45,869 nucleotides of DNA from DASZMJ01 sp035551935 (GTDB taxonomy: Bacteria > Planctomycetota > Planctomycetia > Isosphaerales > Isosphaeraceae), in assembly GCA_035551935.1 (NCBI GenBank), contig DASZMJ010000061.1:1-45869 (forward strand). Direction: 5' to 3'. Below, piece after piece: positions 8,928 through 17,652 of the stretch. The notes under the pieces were generated by a model. The model did no database searches and was not told where the DNA came from. It saw nothing but the letters and a program-made list of their open reading frames with translations. Each line of letters begins with the position of its first letter. The first letter of the stretch is position 1. The position numbers and the translations under genes were made by a program.

Positions 8928-9069
8928 CTCGACGCCTCGACGAAGATACGAACTAGGAGCGTCGCGCAAGTCTTCCTTCATCGCCACCCTACCAGCCTCC
9001 CGCCCCGCCCGACCATCCCCCCCGCGCGCCCGTTTCCTCCACCGGGTCGCCGGGCTGGCCCGGGTGCCA

Positions 9070-9340
9070 CGCAACGTCACATACGCGACCGCGTTTGCAC
9101 GCTCGGCCAGCCGCGCCGCCTCGACGCTCACACACCGATCCAGCCGCACCGAGGCCATCGCGGCGCGATCGACGAGGTAGGCCTGGGCGGCTCCGTTGGC
9201 TTGCAAGCTCTCGGCCCAGTCGACGCGGCGGCGTTCGTCGGCTTCTCAGTCTTCGGGCAGGAGGACGACGCCTGTCCCGGTCAAGCCATGCTTGAGGGCA
9301 TTGCCTCGGACGCGGGCCCTGGTTGTCGGGGGGACCGGTC
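9070..9340 (-). pseudogene. Relic of a planctomycete 'NALKHGL' family protein
   Basis: Read on the minus strand, the frame gives RARVRGNALKHGLTGTGVV, LLPED, an in-frame TGA (9246-9248), then EADERRRVDWAESL and AAQAYLVDRAAMASVRLDRC. I recall a widespread planctomycete family opening with STGP-x-T-x-x-GKARSRxNALKHGLTG and continuing with VRLDRC...EAARLAER; the motif order and spacing fit. The 5' end is lost near the end of the broken porin gene and the 3' end fades before 9060. The remaining frame happens to run into the downstream secreted-protein gene, which gives that gene a misleading upstream extension. Confidence 0.5.
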
Positions 9341-9346
9341 TCGTGC

Positions 9347-10722
9347 TCAACCCCCGTCGGCGGGCGCATCGGCGGGGGCGGGCGCCTCGGTCCGGGCCTT
9401 GCGCCCGGGGCCGAACTGGACGTTCACGCCGAGGACGATCGAGTCGATCTGCGAGTCGATCGTCGCCGTGGCGACGGGCTCCTCGCGGACCCCGCCGGTG
9501 ATCGAGTTGCGGAAGCCGTGGACCCAGGCCGCGGAGAAGGTGATGGTGTCGCTGGCGCGGTACGACGCGCCGAGCGACATCGTGTTGGTGATGATCCCCG
9601 GGAGCTGGACGTTGAAGAGCGTCGCCGTGTTCGGGATCGGGTTGGTGTTGTGAGGTAGCCGCCCCGCAGCGTGAGCCGGTCGGTCAGCTCGTACTGACCG
9701 CCGACGGCCACCGCGAAGACACTCCGCCAGCCGAGGCCGCCGCTCTGGACCGACTGACCGAACAGGTCGGTGTCGGCGTAGTCGAAGTAGCGGACGTCCA
9801 CGTCGATCAGGGCCCGACGAGTAATGACAGAGATAGGGGCACGCTTGACACGCTTTGACAGAGTTTGGGCGGAAAAGACACGCTTTCGCGGAATGGGCGG
9901 AACCTGCGGAAAACCGCAAGTCATTATCCCGCAGGTTTTTCTGGCTCCGAGAAATCAGCTCGGCCCCTTGTACGAGAAGCCGATGTTCCAGTCGTCGTCC
10001 AGTTCGTAGAGCAGGCCGATCTGGAACCCGCCGCCCCAGAAGGTGCGCGAATTGGTGGCGTCGGGGAACGTGGGCAGGCCGGCGGCGTCGCGCGGGCCGG
10101 GCGCGAAGAAGGCCGGGACCATCCCCAGCGACATGCTGCTAATGACCGGGCCGCCGCCGATCGAGAGCCGGTCGCTGACGCGGTACGAGGCCGAGGGGTT
10201 GAACGTCAGCATCGACGCGTTGGCCCAGATCGGCCCGAAGCCGACCGTCTGGGGCGGCCGGCGCGGGGTGACCAGCGGGGTCGTGTTGCTCCCCGCGAAA
10301 TTGACGTTCCCCCCCACGAAGCCGAAGACGCCGATGCCATACGTCCAGGGGGACTCGTCGTCGAGTTTGAACGCCGCGCCGGCGGCCAGGTTGGGGATCA
10401 CGCCGCTGTCGCTTCGGGCTGTGCCGAAGCGGTTCTGCGTCGGGAAGAGGCCGCCGATCGTCCCCCGTGGCAAGATCGTCGTCAGGTGGGTGCTCGGGAT
10501 GAGTAGTTCGGAGCCGAGCAGGAACTCCTGCCGATCCAGGCCGCTGAGGTTCGCCGGGTTCCAGTACGTCGAGCCGAAGTCGACCGGCGCGGCCGTCGAC
10601 GCCCCCGCCATCGCCCGGTTGATCGGCCCGGCCCCCGGGTAGATCAGGCCCTGGCCCAACGCCGGGCCGGCACCCATCACGATCGCCAAACAGCCGAGCA
10701 TGCAAGAGGCCCGTAGCCTCAT
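9347..10722 (-). pseudogene. FadL/OMPP1-type outer-membrane porin, disrupted
   Basis: The 5' part (10722 to about 9958) encodes a signal peptide (MRLRASCMLGCLAIVMGAGP) and the family-typical start YPGAGPINRAMAGAS, DFGSTYWNPANLSGL, then barrel strands ending ...WNIGFSYKGPS and a stop. After 136 bp of foreign sequence the family resumes as ALIDVDVRYFDYADTDLFG through GGQYELTDRLTLRGGYL. Near 9651-9653 the frame shifts: restoring one base after GGYL recovers NTNPIPNTATLFNVQLPGI and the normal C-terminus SIVLGVNVQFG, with a Pro/Ala tail. About 40-60 residues between the two parts seem lost, judging by the family. FadL homologues import hydrophobic compounds; this copy should be non-functional unless the defects are assembly errors. 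Confidence 0.8.
9822..9957. other. 136-bp lower-GC insertion in the porin gene
   Basis: This block interrupts the porin reading frame and is visibly richer in A/T than its surroundings. It holds GACACGCTTT twice (9847-9856 and 9877-9886, 30 bp apart). It also holds a 9-bp stem AACCTGCGG/CCGCAGGTT (9901-9909 and 9929-9937), with a smaller TGCGG-AAAA-CCGCA hairpin inside, followed on the plus strand by a short T-run. That could be a terminator or the end of a mobile element. No open frame of note and no target-site duplication was found by eye. I do not recognise its source. Confidence 0.6.
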
Positions 10723-11080
10723 CGCGAAACCCCGTGTCGTGGTGTTTTCTAGCGGTCAGGACGACATTGCGGGCTCTATCGGCCGGAGGCACGCCGGACT
10801 TGAGGAATCCAGGGTTCCAGAAAATTCTACAAGAGAAAAACGTTGACATGACTCATCCCGGCCCAGTAGCCTAACCTGGACCTGCCCATGACGGGCAGGG
10901 CGAGACGGCCAAGGCGGCCGATTGTGAACTCTCCGAGAAGGCCGAGGTCTTCCCCCCACTCGGACCCCGATCGGTGGCCGTCGTCGATCGTCCGAGGGGC
11001 CATTCCGCGCCGGTTCGAGCCGGCGGCCGGGACGTCGGGGCGATCCGAGTCGGTCGACCACCCCCCGAGGGCAACCAGCG
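10723..11080. other. Divergent intergenic region, porin relic / sulfatase
   Basis: A 358-bp gap between two divergent starts. It contains an A/T-richer patch (10818-10850) with a promoter-like pair facing the sulfatase. The rest is GC-rich leader with no credible gene on either strand. Confidence 0.55.
10843..10872 (+). promoter_or_regulatory. Candidate sigma70-type promoter for the sulfatase operon
   Basis: TTGACA at 10843-10848, an 18-bp spacer, then TAGCCT at 10867-10872. The -35 is a perfect consensus; the -10 matches only at three positions. It sits in the only A/T-rich patch of the divergent region and would leave a leader of about 200 nt before the sulfatase ATG. Confidence 0.3.
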
Positions 11081-13507
11081 ATGCGACGGCCGAGTCATCC
11101 GATCCCCCTGGCGATCCTGGCCCTGATGTGCGGCGGCCTCGCGGGCGTGGTCGCCGGGGCCCGGCCCGCGGCCGACGACGCCCCGGCGCGGGCGGACCGC
11201 CTGCCGCAGGCCGATCCGGCCTTCCAGGGCGTCGCCGGACGGACCCTCGCCGGCTCGAAGCCCGACTTCCCGCGCCCCGTCGCGGCCCCCAAGGGGGCGC
11301 CGAACGTGCTGCTCGTGTTGATCGACGACGCCGGCTTCGGCAACCCCTCGACGTTCGGCGGCCCGTGCCAGACGCCGACCCTCACGAAGCTCGCCGAGCG
11401 GGGCCTGCGCTACAATCGGTTCCACGTCACGGCGCTCTGCTCGCCGACGCGGGCCGCCCTGCTCACGGGCCGGAACCACCACGCGGTCGGCTTCGGCTCG
11501 ATCGCCGAGTTCGCCGGCGGCTGGCCCGGCTACAACGCGACGTGGCCAAAAAGCGCGGCCGGCCTCGCCCGGATCTTGCAGGGGAACGGGTACTCCACCG
11601 CCGCGTTCGGCAAGTGGCACCTGACGCCCGACGACCAGCAAGGGCCCGCCGGGCCGTTCGACCGCTGGCCGTGCGGCCTGGGCTTCGACCACTTCTACGG
11701 CTTCCTCGGCGGCGCCATCGGGCAGTACGACCCGGTCCTCGCCGAGAACAACTCGATCGTCGGCGTGCCGCAGAAGAAGGGATACTACTTCCCCGAAGAC
11801 CTCTCCGACCACACGATCTCCTGGATCCACGACCAGAAGGCGCAGGCGCCCGACAAGCCGTTCTTCGTCTACTACGCCACCGGCGCCACCCACTCGCCGC
11901 ACCACGTCCCCAAGGCGTGGGCCGACAAGTACAAGGGGAAGTTCGACCAGGGCTGGGACAAGCTCCGCGAGGAGACCTTCGCCCGGCAGAAGGCCCTGGG
12001 CGTCATACCCGCGGGCGCGAAGCTCACGCCGCGCGACCCGGCCTTCCCCGCCTGGGACCCTCTCTCCGCCGACGAGAAGACGCTCTACGCGCGCCAGATG
12101 GAGGTCTACGCCGGCTTCCAGGAGAACGCCGACTTCGAGGTCGGCCGGGTCGTCGACGCCATCGAGCAGATGGGCCAGGCCGACAACACCCTGGTCATCT
12201 ACATCTGGGGCGATAATGGCACGAGCATGGAAGGGACCGAGACCGGGACGTTCAACGAGCTGACGACGATCACGGGCGTCCCGTTGACCGCGGAGCAGCA
12301 GCTCAAGATCATCGACGCCTACGGCGGCATCGACGCCTGGGGCGGGCCGATCATGCAGCCGCACTACGCCTGCGCCTGGGCCTGGGCCGGCAACACGCCG
12401 TTCCAGTGGGGCAAGCAGGTGGCGTCGCACTTCGGCGGCACCCGCAACCCGATGGTCGTCTCGTGGCCGGCGCGGATCAAGGACAAGGGCGGCCTGCGGA
12501 GCCAGTTCACCCACGTCATCGACGTCACCCCGACCGTCCTCGAGGCGGCCGGCATCGCCGCGCCGAAGCAGGTCGACGGGATCGACCAGATGCCGATCCA
12601 CGGGACGAGCTTCGTCTACACGTTCGGCGACGCGAAGGCCAAGGAGCGCCATACCCGGCAGTACTTCGAGATCTTCGGCAATCGGGCCATGTACAAGGAC
12701 GGCTGGATCGCCTGCGCCCGGCTCGACCGCAACCCGTGGAAGACGGACCCCAAGGAGGTCGAGCGGTTCGCGCCGGGCAAATGGGATCCGGAGAAGGACA
12801 AGTGGGAGCTTTACCACGTCGACGAGGACTTCTCCGAGGCGAAGGACCTGGCCGCCGAGCACCCCGAAAAGCTCCGCGAGCTCAAGGCGCTATTCTGGGA
12901 GGACGCCGAGAAATACCACGTCACGCCGTTGCTGGGAGGCCTTGCCAAGTTCTTCGGCTTCGCGCCGCCCACCGAGGGGCGGACGAAGTTCACGTACGAG
13001 CCCGGCATCGAGAACATCAATCCCGGCATGATCCCGCCGGTCTACAACCGGTCGTTCACGATCACCGCCGACCTGGAGGTCCCCGAAGCCGTCGCCGAGG
13101 GCGTGATCGTGGCCGAGGCCGACGTGATGGGCGGGTTCTCGCTCTACGTGCAGGGCCGCAGGCTGCGCTACACGTATAGCTTCATGGGCATCCGCGTCGA
13201 TACGCTGACCGCGTCCGAGGACCTGCCGACGGGCAAGGTCCGGGTGCGCTACGAGTTCCTCGCGGACCAGCCCGGCAAGCCCGCGACGGGCGGCCTGGGT
13301 CGCCTGTACATCAATGACAAGCGTGTCGGCGAGAGTCGCTTGCAGGGGACCGCCCCGCAGCGGTTCTCGAGCTACGCGGGGATGGACATCGGCAAGGACA
13401 ACGGCGACCCCGTCTCGCCGTCGTACGCGTCGAAGTCGCCGTTCGCCTTCACGGGCAAGATCGGCAAGGTCGTCTTCGACCTCGCCCCGCAAGCCGGCCA
13501 ACGCTGA
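11081..13507 (+). CDS. Secreted arylsulfatase (formylglycine-dependent)
   Basis: An 808-aa sulfatase of the alkaline-phosphatase superfamily, expected to cleave sulfate esters, probably on polysaccharides or aryl sulfates, outside the cytoplasm. A signal peptide (MRRPSHPIPLAILALMCGGL) precedes the catalytic domain. The metal-binding Asp pair lies in LIDDAGFG (Asp82-Asp83). The sulfatase signature CSPTRAALLTGR starts at Cys120, the residue converted to formylglycine; GKWHLTPDDQ and IYIWGDNGTSMEG are further active-site blocks. The C-terminal 160 residues form a beta-rich extra domain (RSFTITADLEVPEAVAEGVI, GRLYINDKRVGE), as in the long bacterial arylsulfatases. No formylglycine-generating enzyme is encoded in the window. 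It is followed closely by three co-directional genes. The precise substrate cannot be read from the sequence. Confidence 0.92.
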   Translation: MRRPSHPIPLAILALMCGGLAGVVAGARPAADDAPARADRLPQADPAFQGVAGRTLAGSKPDFPRPVAAPKGAPNVLLVLIDDAGFGNPSTFGGPCQTPTLTKLAERGLRYNRFHVTALCSPTRAALLTGRNHHAVGFGSIAEFAGGWPGYNATWPKSAAGLARILQGNGYSTAAFGKWHLTPDDQQGPAGPFDRWPCGLGFDHFYGFLGGAIGQYDPVLAENNSIVGVPQKKGYYFPEDLSDHTISWIHDQKAQAPDKPFFVYYATGATHSPHHVPKAWADKYKGKFDQGWDKLREETFARQKALGVIPAGAKLTPRDPAFPAWDPLSADEKTLYARQMEVYAGFQENADFEVGRVVDAIEQMGQADNTLVIYIWGDNGTSMEGTETGTFNELTTITGVPLTAEQQLKIIDAYGGIDAWGGPIMQPHYACAWAWAGNTPFQWGKQVASHFGGTRNPMVVSWPARIKDKGGLRSQFTHVIDVTPTVLEAAGIAAPKQVDGIDQMPIHGTSFVYTFGDAKAKERHTRQYFEIFGNRAMYKDGWIACARLDRNPWKTDPKEVERFAPGKWDPEKDKWELYHVDEDFSEAKDLAAEHPEKLRELKALFWEDAEKYHVTPLLGGLAKFFGFAPPTEGRTKFTYEPGIENINPGMIPPVYNRSFTITADLEVPEAVAEGVIVAEADVMGGFSLYVQGRRLRYTYSFMGIRVDTLTASEDLPTGKVRVRYEFLADQPGKPATGGLGRLYINDKRVGESRLQGTAPQRFSSYAGMDIGKDNGDPVSPSYASKSPFAFTGKIGKVVFDLAPQAGQR

Positions 13508-13544
13508 GGCCCGCCCCACCGGGCACCATCGCGGAGGATGAACC

Positions 13545-13841
13545 ATGCCCGCCATCTACATCGACTGCCCCACCTGCGGCTGGGAGAACAAGATCGGCGA
13601 AGAGCTCGCGGGGCAGAAGGTGACGTGCCCCAAGTGCAAGGCGTCGTTCGCGGCCGAGGTGGGGGGGAGCTATGACCTGGCGGACTCGCCAGGCCCGCCG
13701 CCCGCCGCGGCCGAGGACGACCCCTGGTCGCCCCCCTCGACGCCGGGCCGGCTCCGCCCGCCACCTCCCCGCGAGCAATCGGAGCCGACGCAAGTCGACC
13801 CGGAGCTCGAGGACCTGCTGGAACGTTGGGCCGAGGAATGA
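13545..13841 (+). CDS. Small zinc-ribbon protein
   Basis: A 98-aa protein with an N-terminal zinc ribbon: Cys8-x2-Cys11 (CPTCGWENKIGEELAG) and Cys28-x2-Cys31 (CPKCKASF). This is the MJ0042-like pattern common in planctomycete proteins. A Pro-rich linker and an acidic C-terminal helix (ELEDLLERWAEE) follow. There is no signal or membrane segment, so it is presumably cytoplasmic. AGGA precedes the ATG, and the gene starts 37 bp after the sulfatase stop, consistent with co-transcription. The function is unknown; the ribbon may bind nucleic acid or protein. Confidence 0.75.
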   Translation: MPAIYIDCPTCGWENKIGEELAGQKVTCPKCKASFAAEVGGSYDLADSPGPPPAAAEDDPWSPPSTPGRLRPPPPREQSEPTQVDPELEDLLERWAEE

Positions 13842-13953
13842 CCTGGGGTCGTTCGTCAGCGATGGACCACTTGACCAACTCCGCCCCGCACGACGGGCCC
13901 CGGTCGGCGACCGGCCGATCGGACCCCGGGGCTTCGCGAAGGGAGAGACGACG

Positions 13954-14919
13954 ATGAAGGCGTGGACTCCGATCATCGGCCTGCTGGCGCTCGGGGCGTG
14001 CCTGGTGCTTCGTGCCCAGGACGCGCCGAAGTCGGCGACGGCCGCCAGGCCCGGTCAGGCAGCCGCCGCCCCGAAGGGGGCCGAGCGGGGCGACGACGAG
14101 CGCGCGATCCGGGCGCTGGTCGATACGTTCACCAAGGCGTTCAACGCCGGTGACGCGGCGGCCGTCGCCGCGACCTACACCGACGGCGCCGTCGTCGTCG
14201 ACGAGGACGGCCAGCGGACCGTCGGCCGCGCCGCGATCCAGGGCCAGTACGCGGGATCGTTCGCGGACGGCCCCGGCGCCAAGATCGCGATCCGGGCCGA
14301 ATCGCTCCACTTCCTCGGCCCCGAGACCGCGCTGGAGGAGGGTCGTGCGATCGTCACGCCCGCCGCCGGCCTCGGCGATCCCGAGTCGAGCCGCTACACG
14401 GCCATCTACGTCAAGCACGGCGGCCTCTGGCACCAGGCCGCCGTCCGCGACATGCCGGACAAGGACCTCACCCCGCACGACCACCTCAAGGAGCTCGAGT
14501 GGCTGACCGGCGAGTGGGTCAACGAGAGCGAGGACGCCGTCGTCTCGACCACCTGCAAGTGGGCCGACGGCGGCAACTTCCTCGTCCGCGAGTTCACCAT
14601 GAAGGTCCGCGGCGTGCCGGCGATGACCGGCGTGCAGCGGATCGGCTGGGACCCGGTCCGCAAGCAGTTCAAGTCGTGGATGTTCGACTCCGAGGGGGGC
14701 TTCCTCGAGGCCTACTGGACCCACCGGGACAACCAGTGGGTCGTCAAGTCCGAGGGCGCGACCTCGACCGGCCAGGCCACGTCGATGACGAACATCATCA
14801 CCCGGCTGGGCAAGGACCGCGCGAGCTGGCAGTCGGTCGACCGCACCGTCGGCGGCGCGGCGGTGCCCGGCATCGACGAGTTCACGATCGTGCGCAAGCC
14901 GCCCGAGGTCGGCAAGTAA
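13954..14919 (+). CDS. Secreted SnoaL/YybH-like protein with C-terminal lipocalin-like half
   Basis: A 321-aa protein. The frame opens earlier, but ATG 13954 follows a good Shine-Dalgarno (GAAGGGAGAGACGACG) and starts a signal peptide (MKAWTPIIGLLALGACLVLRAQ). Residues about 45-160 match the SnoaL/SgcJ-type alpha+beta barrel: DDERAIRALVDTFTKAFNAG, DAAAVAATYTDGAVVVDEDG and the downstream GRAAIQGQY. Residues about 165-315 form a second, beta-rich unit (LEWLTGEWVNES ... GVQRIGWDPVRKQFKSWMFD ... GEW/SW aromatic pattern) like DUF1579-type lipocalin-fold proteins. Such two-part proteins are frequent in planctomycetes with no assigned reaction. It may bind a small ligand in the periplasm. Confidence 0.75.
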   Translation: MKAWTPIIGLLALGACLVLRAQDAPKSATAARPGQAAAAPKGAERGDDERAIRALVDTFTKAFNAGDAAAVAATYTDGAVVVDEDGQRTVGRAAIQGQYAGSFADGPGAKIAIRAESLHFLGPETALEEGRAIVTPAAGLGDPESSRYTAIYVKHGGLWHQAAVRDMPDKDLTPHDHLKELEWLTGEWVNESEDAVVSTTCKWADGGNFLVREFTMKVRGVPAMTGVQRIGWDPVRKQFKSWMFDSEGGFLEAYWTHRDNQWVVKSEGATSTGQATSMTNIITRLGKDRASWQSVDRTVGGAAVPGIDEFTIVRKPPEVGK

Positions 14920-14971
14920 CCCCGGCCGATCCCATGTTCGATCCAAGATAGAACTTGATGAGGAAACCGCG

Positions 14972-16672
14972 ATGACTTGCACCCTGCGGAGACTGGCGGC
15001 CGGCTCGGCCTTGTTGATCCTCCTCTCGGCCCCCGGCGCCTTCGCCGGCGGCCGCGGCGGCGGCGCCCGCGGCGGCATGGGCGGCGGCGGGTTCCGGGGT
15101 GGCATGGGCGGCGGCATGGGTCGCATGCCCATGGGCGGGATGGGCGGCATGGGCCGCTCACCGATGGGCGGCATGGGCGGCGGTGGCATGGGCCGCACGC
15201 CGTCGGGAGGCCAGCGGTCGCCGTCGGGCAACATGGGCATGCAGAACCGCGGCGGCTTCGCCAACAATCCCCGAGGGGCCGGCTTCGGCAACAATCCGAC
15301 CGGTGCGGGCTTCGCCAACAACCCCCGCGGCGCCGGCTTCAACAACGCCCCGCAGCTCGGCAATCGCAACATCAACAACGGCAACGTCGGCCTCGGCAAT
15401 CGCAACATCAACAACGGCAACGTCGGCCTCGGGAACCGCCAGGGGATCGGGGTGAACAACTCCGGGAACACGATCGCCAGCAACAACACCATCAATCGGC
15501 CGATCAACGCCAACGGCAACGGCGGCTGGCGCGGCCAGTACGACGGCTACCACCCCGGGCTGAACAACGGCTACTGGAACGGCAACCACAGCAACGGCTG
15601 GGGCTGGGGCTACGGCGGGGCCGCTCTCGGTGCCGGCCTCGCGGGCTACGGGCTCGGGGCCGCCTACGGGCTGGGGAACTACGGCGTCGGCGCCTGGGGC
15701 TGGGGCTCGCCGACGTACGCCTGGGGCTACGCCTCGTACTCCAACCCGTACTACGACGCCTCCTATGCTCCGTCCTACGGCCAGCAGGCCGCGACCCCCA
15801 CGCAGACGGCCTCCACCCAGTCTTACGACTACGCCCAGCCGATCAACACGGCCGCCCCGCCGCCCGAGCCGAGCGTCACCGACCGGGCGACGGCGTCGTT
15901 CGACCAGGCCGTCGACGCCTTCAAGGCGGGCGACTATGGCCAGGCCCTCAAGCTCAACCAGCAGGCGCTGGCCCTGATGCCCAACGACGGGACGCTCCAC
16001 GAGTTCCTCGCCCTGGTCCTCTTCGCCCAGAAGAAGTACGAGCAGGCCGCGGCGCCGTTGTACGCGGTCCTCTCCGTCGGCCCCGGCTGGGACTGGACGA
16101 CCCTCAGCGGCATGTACGCCGAGACCGACACCTACACCGCGCAGCTCCGCGCCCTGGAGTCCTACATCAAGTCGCACCCGAAGTCGGCCAACGCCCGCTT
16201 CGTGCTCGCCTACCACTACCTCGTCGAGGGCCACGACGAGGCCGCCATCAAGGAGCTAAAGGACGTGCTGGCGCTCAAGCCGGACGATACCCTCTCGGCG
16301 CAGCTCGTCCGCCAGTTCCAGCCCGGCCGGCCGCCGGCCGCCGAGGCGCCCGACGCCGGGGCGACGAGCCCGAAGCCGGCCGGGGAGGGCAAGCTCGCGG
16401 GGAGCTGGACGGCCAGCCCCGCCAAGGGCACGAAGATCGCGCTGAAGGTCGGCGACGACGGCGGCTTCTCCTGGACCGTCACCGCCGCTCCCAAGCCGCC
16501 CGCGACCATCGCCGGCACGTCCAACCTCGCCGACGGCGTGTTGACCCTCGCCGCCAAGGACGGCCCGCAGGGCGCCCTCGCCGGCCAGGTGGCCTGGAAG
16601 GATGATAACCACTTCACCTTCCGCTTGGTCGGCGCGCCGCCGGACGACAAGGGCCTGACGTTCGCGCGCTGA
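14972..16672 (+). CDS. Secreted Gly/Met/Asn-rich repeat protein with TPR domain
   Basis: A 566-aa protein with a signal peptide (MTCTLRRLAAGSALLILLSA) and GAGGAAA-type Shine-Dalgarno context (GATGAGGAAACC). Residues about 25-85 are Gly/Met/Arg-rich (GGMGG repeats). Residues 90-185 carry Asn-rich repeats, including AGFxNNPxG units and a 12-residue unit NRNINNGNVGLG present twice. Residues 190-270 are Gly/Tyr/Trp-rich (GWGWGYGG, GAWGWGSP). A helical TPR region follows at about 300-440 (DQAVDAFKAGDYGQALKLNQ; KYEQAAAPLYAVL), then a beta-type C-terminal domain (GSWTASPAKGTKIALKVGDD). This domain order is common in planctomycete surface or periplasmic proteins. It is the last gene of the run; a palindrome lies 24 bp past its stop. 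Confidence 0.78.
   Translation: MTCTLRRLAAGSALLILLSAPGAFAGGRGGGARGGMGGGGFRGGMGGGMGRMPMGGMGGMGRSPMGGMGGGGMGRTPSGGQRSPSGNMGMQNRGGFANNPRGAGFGNNPTGAGFANNPRGAGFNNAPQLGNRNINNGNVGLGNRNINNGNVGLGNRQGIGVNNSGNTIASNNTINRPINANGNGGWRGQYDGYHPGLNNGYWNGNHSNGWGWGYGGAALGAGLAGYGLGAAYGLGNYGVGAWGWGSPTYAWGYASYSNPYYDASYAPSYGQQAATPTQTASTQSYDYAQPINTAAPPPEPSVTDRATASFDQAVDAFKAGDYGQALKLNQQALALMPNDGTLHEFLALVLFAQKKYEQAAAPLYAVLSVGPGWDWTTLSGMYAETDTYTAQLRALESYIKSHPKSANARFVLAYHYLVEGHDEAAIKELKDVLALKPDDTLSAQLVRQFQPGRPPAAEAPDAGATSPKPAGEGKLAGSWTASPAKGTKIALKVGDDGGFSWTVTAAPKPPATIAGTSNLADGVLTLAAKDGPQGALAGQVAWKDDNHFTFRLVGAPPDDKGLTFAR
15356..15427 (+). repeat. Two perfect 36-bp tandem units in the Asn-rich region
   Basis: Units 15356-15391 and 15392-15427 are identical and encode a 12-residue repeat (NRNINNGNVGLG). 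A partial third unit follows (CTCGGGAACCGCC). Perfect identity at the DNA level points to recent duplication or gene-internal recombination. Confidence 0.85.
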
Positions 16673-16695
16673 TGCGGCAACCCGGCCGCGTTTCC

Positions 16696-16778
16696 GTAGC
16701 AGGCACGCTCCGCGTGCCGTCCGCCAGACCACACCGTTCGGTTGGTGTGGCGGACGGCACGCGGAGCGTGCCTACTAC
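16696..16778. repeat. REP/BIME-like palindrome, copy C
   Basis: GTAG at 16696-16699 and CTAC at 16775-16778 bound two arms with the inner GGCACG-CTCCG-CGTGCC hairpin and its complement. The centre (AGACCACACCGTTCGGTTGG onward) is itself partly self-complementary. It sits between the convergent stops of the TPR protein and the DUF1080 protein, a typical REP position. Confidence 0.88.
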
Positions 16779-16794
16779 GAGGACGAGAACCGCC

Positions 16795-17622
16795 TCAAGG
16801 CTCGTCGTAGCCCTTGACCGGCCGGGCCCAGATGTTGCGGAAGCGGACGGGGTTGCCGTGGTCCTGGAGCAGGATCGGGCCCTTGGGGCCGTGGGGGGTG
16901 TACCGGGCCAGGGCGCGATAGACCATCGGGCCGAGCAGGGCGGTGTGGTCGTGGAGCAGGACGCCGTTGAGGAGCACCGTCACATGGGCGGGAGTCTCGA
17001 GGGAGCCGTCTGCCTTGAATCGCGGCGCCGTAAAGATGATATCATACATCTGCCATTGCCCCGGCGGGCGGCAGGCGTTGACGAGGGGGGGATACTGGCC
17101 GTAGATCGCGCCGGCCTGGCCGTCGGGGTAGGTGAGGCTCTTGTAATTGTCGAGGACCTGGATCTCGTAGCGGCCCATGAGCATCACGCCGCTGTTGCCG
17201 CGGCCCTGGTCGGAGCCCCTCGGCGGGTCCGGGGCGGCCCACTCGATGTGGAGCTGGCAGTCGCCGAACTCCTCGTTCGAGACGATCGCGCCGGTGCCGG
17301 CGGCAACGACGAGGGCGCCGTCCTCGACTTTCCACCTGGCGGGGCCGCCGCGTCCGTCGTGCCAGCGGGAGGCGTCCTTGCCGCCGAAGAGGACGACGGC
17401 GTCGGACGGGGCCTTGCCGGGGGCCTCCTGGGTGCTGCACGTGCCGGGGGTGACGACCGGCGGCTGCGGGCGGTCGCCGTCGTGGACATGCCACTTGCCG
17501 CCGGGGAGCATCGGCGTGTCCTTGAAGCCGAGCCGAGGCTTCTCCTGCCCCAGCACCAGGCCCGCCGCCGCCACCGCGGCACAGGTCGCCGCGGCCTTGA
17601 TCCAGGTGTCGCGTCGCCTCAT
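16795..17622 (-). CDS. Secreted DUF1080 protein (3-keto-disaccharide hydrolase-like)
   Basis: A 275-aa protein with a signal peptide (MRRRDTWIKAAATCAAVAAA). The DUF1080 concanavalin-like beta-sandwich spans about residues 70-270: VVLFGGKDASRWHDG, GPARWKVEDGALVVAAGTG, FGDCQLHIEWAAP, GNSGVMLMGRYEIQVLDNY, GAIYGQYPPLVNACRPPGQW and the terminal LQDHGNPVRFRNIWAR are all family hallmarks. Members bind or hydrolyse glycans; some are known to act on 3-keto-glycosides. It is abundant in planctomycetes and here ends a minus-strand run with an esterase 30 bp upstream, suggesting shared work on acylated sugars outside the cytoplasm. Confidence 0.88.
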   Translation of the reverse strand: MRRRDTWIKAAATCAAVAAAGLVLGQEKPRLGFKDTPMLPGGKWHVHDGDRPQPPVVTPGTCSTQEAPGKAPSDAVVLFGGKDASRWHDGRGGPARWKVEDGALVVAAGTGAIVSNEEFGDCQLHIEWAAPDPPRGSDQGRGNSGVMLMGRYEIQVLDNYKSLTYPDGQAGAIYGQYPPLVNACRPPGQWQMYDIIFTAPRFKADGSLETPAHVTVLLNGVLLHDHTALLGPMVYRALARYTPHGPKGPILLQDHGNPVRFRNIWARPVKGYDEP

Positions 17623-17652
17623 CGTCGCCCTCGTCGAGGAATGGACACCGGG

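Noticed and set aside
6678..9653. A 991-residue plus-strand frame across the secreted protein and the pseudogenes
   Set aside because: It crosses several unrelated regions, including decayed genes, and has no recognisable domain.
9347..9919. The downstream half of the porin as an independent gene
   Set aside because: Its N-terminal residues come from the foreign insert and it would lack a signal peptide; it is better explained as a pseudogene part.
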